A model generated the notes under the pieces. That model was not told the DNA's origin and ran no database searches. It saw nothing but the letters and a program-made list of their open reading frames with translations. Of a stretch of 64,000 bases of DNA, positions 9,205 through 19,582 are shown piece after piece; position 1 is the stretch's first letter; each line of letters opens with the position of its first letter. The translations under genes and the position numbers were made by a program. The stretch spans positions 1,681,501 through 1,745,500 of the forward strand of contig NW_027464604.1 of the NCBI RefSeq assembly GCF_043290135.1. The letters are read 5' to 3'. This stretch comes from Rhipicephalus microplus (taxonomy: Eukaryota > Arthropoda > Arachnida > Ixodida > Ixodidae).

Positions 9205-10680
9205 TTGTCTTTTTGTCTCCCTAAAACGGACGTGCGAAGATGCATATTTGGCCTGAGCAGTCGCAAATACTTATATTTGTTTGATGCACAAGTGGCGTGG
9301 GCATGCGTTCATTTCGTATCAAGTAATGCTATTGTGCTCACGCTGGCTTTACCGCAGTGCTTTCGCGATGCAGTGAAGCTTGATCATATTTTAGTATTTG
9401 TCCTTTTGTTTGCCTGAAACGGACGTGCCAAGATGCATATTTAGCCTGAGCAGTCGCAAATGCTTATAATTGTTTCATGCACAAGTGGCCTGTGCATGTG
9501 TTCAATTCGTATCATGTAATGCCCTTCTGCTCACGCTGGCATTACCGCAGTGCTTTCGCGATGCAGTGAAGCTTGATCATTATTTAGTATTTGTACTTTT
9601 GTTTGCCTGAAACGGACGTGCCAAGATGCATATTTGGCCTGAGCAGTCGCAAATGCTTATATTTGTTTGATGCACAAGTGGCCTGTGCATGCGTTCGTTT
9701 CGTATCATGTAATGCTCTTCTGCTCACGCTGGCTTTAGCGTATTGCTTTTGCGATGCAGTGAAGCTTAATCATCTTTTGGTATGTGTCTTTTTATCTCCC
9801 TGAAATGGACGTGCCAAGATGCATATTGGCCTGAGCAGTCGCTAATACTTATATTTTTTGATGCACAAGTGGCGTGGGCTTGCGTTCATTTCGTATGATC
9901 TAATGCTCTTGTGCTCAAGCTGGCTTTAACGCAGTGCTTTTGTGATGCAGTGAAGCTTAATCATATATAAGTATTTGTCCTTTTGTTTGCCAGAAAGGGA
10001 CGTGCCAAAATGCATATTTGGACTGTGCAGTCGCAAATGCTCATATTTGTTTGATGCACAAGTGGCCTGTTCTTGCGTTCATTTCGTATCATGTAATGCT
10101 TTTCTGCTCACGGTGGCTTTACCGCATTGCTTTCGCGATGCAGTGAAGCCTAATCATGTTTTGGTAATTGTCTTTTTGTCTCCATGAAACGGACATGCCA
10201 AGATGCATATTGGGCCCGAGCAGTCGCAAACGCTTATATTTGTTTGATGCACAAGTGGGTTGTGCATGCGTTCATTTCGTATCATGTAATGCTCTTCTGT
10301 TCACGCTGGCTTTACCACAGTGCTTTTTCGACCCAGTGAAGCTTAATAATTTTTTGGTAATTGTCTTTTTGTCTCCCTAAAACGGATGTGCCAAGATGCA
10401 TATTTGGCCTGAGCAGTCGCAAATACTTATATTTGTTTAATGCACAAGTGGCCTGTGCATGCGTTCAATTCGTATCTTGTAATGCTCTTCTGCTCAAGCT
10501 GGCTTTACCGTAGTGTTTTTGCAATGCAGTGAAGCTTGATCATATTTAAGTATTTGTCCTTTTGTTTGCCAGAAACGGACGTGCCAAGATGCATATTTGG
10601 CCTGTGCAGTCGCAAATGCTTATATTTGTTTGATGCACAAGTGGCCTGTTCTTGCGTTCATTTCGTATCATGTAATGCTT
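9205..10680 (+). repeat. 12-mer higher-order repeat, copy 1 (period about 2,313 bp)
   Basis: The monomers at 9205, 9591, 9975 and 10168 recur at 11518, 11904, 12289 and 12482, a constant shift of 2,313-2,314 bp (12 monomers). The match fades near 10.68 kb, where copy 1 has GCTTTAGCGCAG and copy 2 has GCTATACCGCAG. Confidence 0.82.
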
Positions 10681-11517
10681 TTCTGCTCACGCTGGCTTTA
10701 GCGCAGTGCTTTTGCGATGCAGTGAAGCTTAATCATCTTTTGGTATGTGTCTTTTTAGCTCCCTGAAATGGACGTACCAAGATGCATATTGGCCTGAGCA
10801 GTCACTAATACTTATATTTTTTTGATGCACAAGTGGCGTGGGCTTGCGTTCATTTCGTATGATGTAATGCTCTTGTGCTCAAGCTGGCTTTACCGCAGTG
10901 CTTTTGTGATGCAGTGAAGCTTAATCATATATAAGTATTTGTCCTTTTGTTTGCCAGAAAGGGACGTGCCAAAATGCATATTTGGCCTGTGCAGTCGCAA
11001 ATGCTTATATTTGTTTGATGCACAAGTGGCCTGTTCTTGCGTTCATTTCGTATCATGTAATGCTTTTCCGCTCACGCTGGCTTTACCGCTGTGAATTTCG
11101 CAATGCAGTGAAGCTTAGTCATCTTTCGGTATTGTCTTTTTGTCTCTCTGAAACGGACGTGCCAAGATGCATATTTGGCCTGAGCAGTCGCAAATGCTTA
11201 TATTTGTTTGATGCACAAGTGGCCTGTGCATGCGTTCATTTCGTATCATGTAATGCTTTTCTGCTCACGCTGGCTTTACCGCAGTGAATTTCGCGATGCA
11301 GTGAAGCTTAGGCATCTTTCCGTAATTGTCTTATTGTCTCCCTGAAACGGACGTGCTAAGATGCATATTTGGCCTGAGCAGTCGCAAATGCCTATATTTT
11401 TTTATGCACAAGTGGCCTGTGCTTGCGTTCATTTCGTATCACGTATTGCTCTTCTGCTCATGTTGGCTTTACCACAGTGCTTTCGTGATGCAGTGAAGCT
11501 TAATCGTCTTTTGGTAA

Positions 11518-12995
11518 TTGTCTTTTTGTCTCCCTAAAACGGACGTGCGAAGATGCATATTTGGCCTGAGCAGTCGCAAATACTTATATTTGTTTGATGC
11601 ACAAGTGGCGTGGGCATGCGTTCATTTCGTATCAAGTAATGCTATTGTGCTCACGCTGGCTTTACCGCAGTGCTTTCGCGATGCAGTGAAGCTTGATCAT
11701 ATTTTAGTATTTGTCCTTTTGTTTGCCTGAAACAGACGTGCCAAGATGCATATTTAGCCTGAGCAGTCGCAAATGCTTATAAATGTTTCATGCACAAGTG
11801 GCCTGTGCATGCGTTCAATTCGTATCATGTAATGCCCTTCTGCTCACGCTGGCATTACCGCAGTGCTTTCGCGATGCAGTGAAGCTTGATCATTATTTAG
11901 TATTTGTCCTTTTGTTTGCCTGAAACGGACGTGCCAAGATGCATATTTGGCCTGAGCAGTCGCAAATGCTTATATTTGTTTGATGCACAAGTGGCCTGTG
12001 CATGCGTTCGTTTCGTATCATGTAATGCTCTTCTGCTCACGCTGGATTTAGCGCAGTGCTTTTGCGATGCAGTGAAGCTTAATCACCTTTTGGTATGTGT
12101 CTTTTTATCTCCCTGAAATGGACGTGCCAAGATGCATATTGGCCTGAGCAGTCGCTAATACTTATATTTTTTTGATGCACAAGTGGCGTGGGCTTGCGTT
12201 CATTTCGTATGATCTAATGCTCTTGTGCTCAAGCTGGCTTTACCGCAGTGCTTTTGTGATGCAGTGAAGCTTAATCATATATAAGTATTTGTCCTTTTGT
12301 TTGCCAGAAAGGGACGTGCCAAAATGCATATTTGGACTGTGCAGTCGCAAATGCTTATATTTGTTTGATGCACAAGTGGCCTGTTCTTGCGTTCATTTCG
12401 TATCATGTAATGCTTTTCTGCTCACGGTGGCTTTACCGCATTGCTTTCGCGATGCAGTGAAGCCTAATCATGTTTTCGTAATTGTCTTTTTGTCTCCATG
12501 AAACGGACATGCCAAGATGCATATTGGGCCCGAGCAGTCGCAAACGCTTATATTTGTTTGATGCACAAGTGGGTTGTGCATGCGTTCATTTCGTATCATG
12601 TAATGCTCTTCTGTTCACGCTGGCTTTACCGCAGTGCTTTTTCGATCCAGTGAAGCTTAATAATTTTTTGGTAATTGTCTTTTTGTCTCCCTAAAACGGA
12701 TGTGCCAAGATGCATATTTGGCCTAAGCAGTCGAAAATACTTATATTTGTTTGATGCACAAGTGGCCTGTGCATGCGTTCAATTCGTATCTTGTAATGCT
12801 CTTCTGCTCAAGCTGGCTTTACCGTAGTGTTTTTGCAATGCAGTGAAGCTTGATCATATTTAAGTATTTGTCCTTTTGTTTGCCAGAAACGGACGTGCCA
12901 AGATGCATATTTGGCCTGTGCAGTCGCAAATGCTTATATTTGTTTGATGCACAAGTGGCCTGTTCTTGCGTTCATTTCGTATCATGTAATGCTTT
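11518..12995 (+). repeat. 12-mer higher-order repeat, copy 2
   Basis: The second copy of the 12-monomer unit described at 9205. Only scattered point differences were noticed against copy 1, for example GGATTTAGCG for GGCTTTAGCG. Its right side leads into the segment paralogous to the PLE-pair insertion site. Confidence 0.82.
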
Positions 12996-13288
12996 TCTGC
13001 TCACGCTGGCTATACCGCAGTGAATTTCGCGATGCAGTGAAGCTTAGGCATCTTTCCGTAATTGTCTTATTGTCTCCCTAAAACGGACGTGCTAAGATGC
13101 ATATTTGGCCTGATTTGTCGCAAATGCTTATATTTGTTTGATGCACAAGTGGCTTGTGCAAGCGTTCATTTCGTATCATGTAATGCTCTTCTGTTCACGC
13201 TGGCTTTACCGCAGTGCTTTTTCGATCCTGTGAAGCTTAATAATTTTTTAGTAATTGTCTTTTTGTCTCCCTAAAACGGACGTGCGAA

Positions 13289-13300
13289 GATGCATATTTG
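13289..13300 (+). other. Uninterrupted paralogue of the PLE-pair target site
   Basis: GATGCATATTTG occurs once here, between sequences matching the left (12289-13288) and right (13301-13970) flanks of the 3520-6150 insertion. This defines the insertion ends to the base and shows that the insertion is absent from this satellite copy. Confidence 0.88.
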
Positions 13301-15358
13301 GCCTGAGCAGTCGCAAATACTTATATTTGTTTGATGCACAAGTGGCATGGGCATGCGTTCATTTCGTATCAAGTAATGCTATTGTGCTCACGCTGGCTTT
13401 ACCGCAGTGCTTTCGCGATGCAGTGAAGCTTGATCATATTTTAGTATTTGTCCTTTTGTTTGCCTGAAACGGACGTTCCAAGATGCATATTTAGCCTGAG
13501 CAGTCGAAAATGATTATAATTGTTTCATGCACAAGTGGATTGTGCATGCGTTCAATTCGTATCAAGTAATGCCCTTCTGCTCACGCTGGCATTACCGCAG
13601 TGCTTTTGCGATGCAGTGAAGTTTGAATAAATTTAAGTATTTGTCTTTTTGTTTGCCTGAAACGGACGTGCCAAGATGCGTGTTTGGCCCGAGCAGTCGC
13701 AAATGCTTATATTTGTTTGATGCACAGGTGGCTTGTGCATGCGTTCATTTCGTATCATGTAATGCTCTTCTGTTCACGCTGGCTTTACCACAGTGCTTTT
13801 TCGATCCAGTGAAGCTTAATAATTTTTTGGTAATTGTCTTTTTGTCTCCCTAAAACGGACGTGCCAAGATGCATATTTGGCCTGAGCAGTCGCAAATACT
13901 TATATTTGTTTGATGCACTAGTGGCCTGTGTATGCGTTCATTTCGTATCATGTAATGCTCTTCTGCTCACGCTGGCTTTACCGCAGTGCTTTCGCGATGC
14001 AGTGAAGCTTGAATAAATTTAAGTATTTGTCTTTTTGTTTGCCTGAAACGGACGTGCGAAGATGTATATTTGGCTTGAGCAGCCGCAAATGCCTATCTTT
14101 GTTAGATGCGCAAGTGGCCTGGGCTTGCGTTCATTTCGTATCATCTAATGCTCTTCTGCTCACGCTGGCTTTACCGCAGTGCTTTTTCTATGCAGTGAAG
14201 CTTGATCATATTTTAGTGTTTGTCTTTTCGTTTGTCTGAGACGAACATGCCAAGATGCATATTTGGCCTGAGCAGTCGCAAATGCTTATATTTATTGATG
14301 CACAAGTGGCCTGTTCTTGCGTTCATTTCGTATCATGTAATGCTTATCCGCTCACGCTGGCTTTACCGCTGTGAATTTCGCAATGCAGTGAAGCTTAGTC
14401 ATCTTTCGGTAATTGTCTTTTTGTCTCTCTGAAACGGACGTGCCAAGATGCATATTTGGCCTGAGCAGTCGCAAATGCTTATATTTGTTTGATGCACAAG
14501 TGGCCTGTGCATGCGTTCGTTTCGTATCATGTAATGCTCTTCTGCTCACGCTGGCTTTAGCGCAGTGCTTTTGCGATGCAGTGAAGCTTAATCATCTTTT
14601 GGTATGTGTCTTTTTATCTCCCTGAAATGGACGTACCAAGATGCATATTGGCCTGAGCAGTCGCTAATACTTATATTTTTTTGATGCACAAGTGGCGTGG
14701 GCTTGCGTTCATTTCGTATGATGTAATGCTCTTGTGCTCAAGCTGGCTTTACCGCAGTGCTTTTGTGATGCAGTGAAGCTTAATCATATATAAGTATTTG
14801 TCCTTTTGTTTGCCAGAAAGGGACGTGCCAAAATGCATATTTGGACTGTGCAGTCGCAAATGCTTATATTTGTTTGATGCACAAGTGGCCTGTTCTTGCG
14901 TTCATTTCGTATCATGTAATGCTCTTCTGCTCATGCTGGCTTTACCGCAGTGCTGTTTCGATGCAGTGAAGCTTGATGATATTTTAGTATTTGTCCTTTT
15001 GTTTGCCTGAAACGGACGTGCCAAGATGCATATTTGGCCTGAGCAGTCGCGAATGCTTATATTTGTTTGATGCAAAAGTGGCCTGTGCATGCGTTAATTT
15101 CGTATCATGTAATGCTTTTCTGCTCACGGTGGCTTTACCGCAGTGCTTTCGCGATGCAGTGAAGCTTAATCATCTTTTGGTAATTATCTTTTTGTCTCCA
15201 TGAAACGGACGTGCCAAGATGCATATTTGGCCTGAGCAGTCGCAAATGCTTATATTTGTTTGATGCACAAGTGGCCTGTGCATGCGTTCATTTCGTATCA
15301 TGTAATGCTCTTCTGCTCACGCTGGCATTACCGCAGTGCTTTTGCGATGCAGTGAAGC

Positions 15359-16516
15359 TTGATCAAATTTAAGTATTTGTCCTTTTGTTTGCCTGAAATG
15401 GACGTGCCAAGATGTATATTTGGCTTGAGCAGCCGCAAATGCCTATCTTTGTTAGATGCGCAAGTGGCCTGGGCTTGCGTTCATTTCGTATCATCTAATG
15501 CTCTTCTGCTCACGCTGGCTTTACCGCAGTGCTTTTTCGATGCAGTGAAGCTTGATCATATTTTAGTATTTGTCTTTTCGTTTGTCTGAGACGAACATGC
15601 CAAGACGCATATTTGGCCTGAGCAGTCGCAAATGCTTATATTTATTGATGCACAAGTGGCCTGTTCTTGCGTTCATTTCGTATCATGTAATGCTTATCCG
15701 CTCATGCTGGCTTTACCGCTGTGAATTTCGCAATGCAGTGAAGCTTAGTCATCTTTCGGTAATTGTCTTTTTGTCTCTCTGAAACGGACGTGCCAAGATG
15801 CATATTTGGCCTGAGCAGTCGCAAATGCTCATATTTGTTTGATGCACAAGTGGCCTGTGCATGCGTTCATTTCGTATCATGTAATGATCTTCTGCTCACG
15901 CTGGCATTACCGCAGTGCTTTTGCGATGCAGTGAAGCTTGATCAAATTTAAGTATTTGTCCTTTTGTTTGCCTGAAATGGACGTGCCAAGATGTATATTT
16001 GGCTTGAGCAGCCGCAAATGCCTATCTTTGTTAGATGCGCAAGTGGCCTGGGCTTGCGTTCATTTCGTATCATCTAATGCTCTTCTGCTCACGCTGGCTT
16101 TACCGCAGTGCTTTTTCGATGCAGTGAAGCTTGATCATATTTTAGTGTTTGTCTTTTCGTTTGTCTGAGACGAACATGCCAAGATGCATATTTGGCCTGA
16201 GCAGTCGCAAATGCTTATATTTATTGATGCACAAGTGGCCTGTTCTTGCGTTCATTTCGTATCATGTAATGCTTATCCGCTCACGCTGGCTTTACCGCTG
16301 TGAATTTCGCAATGCAGTGAAGCTTAGTCATCTTTCGGTAATTGTCTTTTTGTCTCTCTGAAACGGACGTGCCAAGATGCATATTTGGCCTGAGCAGTCG
16401 CAAATGCTTATATTTGTTTGATGCACAAGTGGCCTGTGCTTGCGTTCATTTCGTATCATGTATTGCTCTTCTGCTCATGTTGGCTTTACCACAGTGCTTT
16501 CGTGATGCAGTAAAGC
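15359..16516 (+). repeat. Second copy of the dimerised 579-bp trimer
   Basis: Monomers at 15359, 15570, 15938 and 16149 match 7064, 7275, 7643 and 7854 at a constant shift of 8,295 bp. The preceding 15.0-15.36 kb also matches the start of the window. Confidence 0.8.
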
Positions 16517-18948
16517 TAAGTCGTCTTTTGGTAATTGTCTTTTTGTCTCTCTGAAACGGACGTGCCAAGATGCATATTTGGCCTGAGCTGTCGCAAATGC
16601 TTATATTTGTTTGATGCACAAGTGGCGTGGGCATGCGTTCATTTCGTATCAAGTAATGCTATTGTGCTCACGCTGGCTTTACCGCAGTGCTTTCGCGATG
16701 CAGTGAAGCTTGATCATATTTTAGTATTTGTCCTTTTGTTTGCCTGAAACGGACGTGCCAAGATGCATATTTAGCCTGAGCAGTCGCAAATGCTTATAAT
16801 TGTTTCATGCACAAGTGGCCTGTGCATGCGTTATTCGTATCATGTAATGCCCTTCTGCTCACGCTGGCATTACCGCAGTGCTTTCGCGATGCAGTGAAGC
16901 TTGATCATTATTTAGTATTTGTCCTTTTGTTTGCCTGAAACGGACGTGCCAAGATGCATATTTGGCCTGAGCAGTCGCAAATGCTTATATTTGGTTGATG
17001 CACAAGTGGCCTGTGCATGCGTTCGTTTCGTATCATGTAATGCTCTTCTGCTCACGCTGGCTTTAGCGCAGTGCTTTTGCGATGCAGTGAAGCTTAATCA
17101 TCTTTTGGTATGTGTCTTTTTATCTCCCTGAAATGGACGTGCCAAGATGCATACTGGCCTGAGCAGTCGCTAATACTTATATTTTTTTGATGCACAAGTG
17201 GCGTGGGCTTGCGTTCATTTCGTATGATGTAATGCTCTTGTGCTCAAGCTGGCTTTACCGCAGTGCTTTTGTGATGCAGTGAAGCTTAATCATATATAAG
17301 TATTTGTCCTTTTGTTTGCCAGAAAGGGACGTGCCAAAATACATATTTAGCCTGTGCAGTCGCAAATGCTTATATTTGTTTGATGCACAAGTGGCCTGTT
17401 CTTGCGTTCATTTCGTATCATGTAATGCTTTTCCACTCACGCTGGCTTTACCGCTGTGAATTTCGCAATGCAGTGAAGCTTAGTCATCTTTCGGTAATTG
17501 TCTTTTTGTCTCTCTGAAACGGACGTGCCAAGATGCATATTTGGCCTGAGCAGTCGCAAATGCTTATATTTGTTTGATGCACAAGTGGCCTGTGCATGCG
17601 TTCGTTTCGTATCATGTAATGCTCTTCTGCTCACGCTGGCTTTAGCGCAGTGCTTTTGCAATGTAGTGAAGCTTAATCATCTTTTGGTATGTGTCTTTTT
17701 GTCTCCCTGAAATGGACGTGCCAAGATGCATATTGGCCTGAGCAGTCTCAAATACTTTTTTTTGATGCACAAGTGGCGTGGGCTTGAGTTCATCTCGTAT
17801 GATGTAATGCTCTTGTGCTCAAGCTGGCTTTACCGCAGTGCTTTTGTGATGCAGTGAAGCTTGATCATATTTAAGTATTTGTCCTTTTGTTTGCCTGAAA
17901 CGGACGTGCCAAGATGCATATTTGGCCTGTGCAGTCGCAAATGCTTATATTTGTTTGATGCAAAAGTGGCCTGTGCATGCGTTAATTTCGTATCATGTAA
18001 TGCTTTTCTGCTCACGGTGGCTTTACCGCATTGCTTTCGCGATGCAGTGAAGCCTAATCACGTTTTGGTAATTGTCTTTTTGTCTCCATGAAACGGACAT
18101 GCCAAGATGCATATTGGGCCCGAGCAGTCGCAAACGCTTATATTTGTTTGATGCACAAGTGGCTTGTGCATGCGTTCATTTCGTATCATGTAATGCTCTT
18201 CTGTTCACGCTGGCTTTACCGCAGTGCTTTTTAGATCCAGTGAAGCTTAATAATTTTTTGGTAATTGTCTTTTTGTCTCCCTAAAACGGATGTGCCAAGA
18301 TGCATATTTGGCCTGAGCAGTCGCAAATACTTATATTTGTTTGATGCACAAGTGGCCTGTGCATGCGTTCAATTCGTATCTTGTAATGCTCTTCTGCTCA
18401 CGCTGGCTTTACCGTAGTGTTTTTGCAATGCAGTGAAGCTTGATCATATTTAAGTATTTGTCCTTTTGTTTGCCAGAAACGGACGTGCCAAGATGCATAT
18501 TTGGCCTGTGCAGTTGCAAATGCTTATATTTGTTTGATGCACAAGTGGCCTGTTCTTGCGTTCATTTCGTATCATGTAATGCTTTTCTGCTCACGCTGGC
18601 TTTACCGCAGTGAATTTCGCGATGCAGTGAAGCCTGGCATCTTTCCGTAATTGTCTTATTGTCTCCCTGAAACGGACGTGCAAAGATGCATATTTAGCCT
18701 GAGCAGGCGCAAATGCTTATAATTGTTTCATGCACAAGTGGATTGTGCATGTGTTCAATTCGTATCTTGTAATGCCCTTCTGTTCACGCTGGCATTACCG
18801 CAGTGCTTTTGCGATGCAGTGAAGCTTGAATAAATTTAAGTATTTGTCTTTTTGTTTGCCTGAAACGGACGTGCCAAATGCGTATTTGGCCCGAGCAGTC
18901 GCAAATGCTTATATTTGTTTGATGCACAGGTGGCTTGTGCATGCGTTC

Positions 18949-18960
18949 ATTTCGTATCAT
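18949..18960 (+). repeat. 12-bp target site duplication, left copy (610-bp PLE fragment 1)
   Basis: ATTTCGTATCAT precedes the fragment and recurs at 19571-19582. Uninterrupted monomers elsewhere read this motif once, followed by GTAATGCTCTTCTGTTCACG, for example in the monomers at about 6.6, 13.8, 51.05 and 57.06 kb. Confidence 0.88.
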
Positions 18961-19003
18961 TTAAACGTAAACATTTTGACAGCAATCTGTCTGGCTAAGT
19001 TAA

Positions 19004-19507
19004 CAGCTCTCGAGAGTCCTAGGAAAAGCCGGGGTCACGGTAATCCATAAACCTGTTTCGACGCTCGCTCGCTTGCTACCGCGGCCGAAAGACCGACCTC
19101 CGAGGGAGCTACACCCGGGCGTTGTCTACAAAGTGTCGTGTTCTGGGTGTCAAGCCTGCTACATAGGCGAGAGCAAAAGTTTCCCGGAAAGAATGCGCCA
19201 ACACAAGAAAGACATCAGGAAGATGGAAGTGCAACGTAGCGCTCTGGCGGAGCACTGCGAGAAGCATGACCATAAAATTGACTTAGACGGCGCTTCTGTT
19301 ATTGAAACAGAACGGAATTTGGGAAAGAGGCTCTTGCTCGAGTCTTGGCACATTCAGCATACGCCTGCCAACATGAACCGCTCGCTGGGAACAATGCCTT
19401 CGGTGTACGTTCACGGTCTCCGAAACGTGGTGGAAAGGGAAAGCCGGAGCCGGGGTGAGAGAACACGACGCGACGACACTTCCATGACTAAGACAGTCAC
19501 CCCCTGA
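19004..19507 (+). pseudogene. PLE GIY-YIG endonuclease C-terminal domain, truncated (copy 1)
   Basis: The open frame reads GKAGVTVIHKPVSTLARLL (typical of the region before the PLE endonuclease), then the GIY-YIG domain: GVVYKVSC, SGC, ACYIGES, ERMRQHK, and an acidic GASVIETE stretch. It ends in TKTVTP. This domain nicks target DNA for PLE insertion. The reverse transcriptase is missing. An ATG-less frame of 144 codons begins with TTG at 19073, but homology clearly extends upstream. An in-frame TAA at 19001-19003 replaces a GAA (Glu) seen in copy 2, so this copy has an additional nonsense change. No function is expected. Confidence 0.84.
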
Positions 19508-19536
19508 GGAAGGGACCGAGTCGGTCTCGAAACGTC
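19504..19536 (+). ncRNA. Hammerhead-ribozyme-like core (intact core bases)
   Basis: CTGAGGA (19504-19510, overlapping the TGA stop codon) fits the CUGANGA box. It is followed by a 7-bp stem, GGGACCG/CGGTCTC with one G·U pair and loop AGT, then GAAA (19529-19532), C and GTC (19534-19536). This order is the catalytic core of a hammerhead ribozyme, and many PLEs are known to carry such motifs. Stem III is minimal, and I could not find a convincing stem I around it, so self-cleavage is uncertain. Confidence 0.5.
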
Positions 19537-19570
19537 GGACTCTATTTGAACTGTGGCTAGAGCAATTTCA

Positions 19571-19582
19571 ATTTCGTATCAT
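19571..19582 (+). repeat. 12-bp target site duplication, right copy (610-bp PLE fragment 1)
   Basis: ATTTCGTATCAT, continuing into GTAATGCTCTTCTGTTC and so restoring the interrupted monomer. Confidence 0.88.

Larger units (their letters stand above)
6151..18960 (+). repeat. 193-bp satellite array, block 2
   Basis: About 66 monomers in the same orientation as block 1, with no gene. It is a mosaic of re-used multi-monomer segments. 6163-6.83 kb matches 13301-13.97 kb. 7064-8.2 kb matches 15359-16.5 kb. The 11-750 bp start of the window recurs at about 15.0-15.7 kb. A 12-monomer unit repeats at 9.2 and 11.5 kb. The last monomer is interrupted by the 610-bp PLE fragment after ATTTCGTATCAT. Confidence 0.96.
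18961..19570 (+). mobile_element. 610-bp Penelope-like element 3' fragment, copy 1
   Basis: A non-satellite insert with a 12-bp target duplication. It carries the C-terminal end of a PLE protein (GIY-YIG domain) from a family different from the 3.5-6.1 kb pair, and a short tail with a hammerhead-like core right at the stop codon. It is 5'-truncated, as expected for target-primed reverse transcription. It differs from copy 2 at about 16 positions by eye (roughly 2.6%). Confidence 0.88.
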
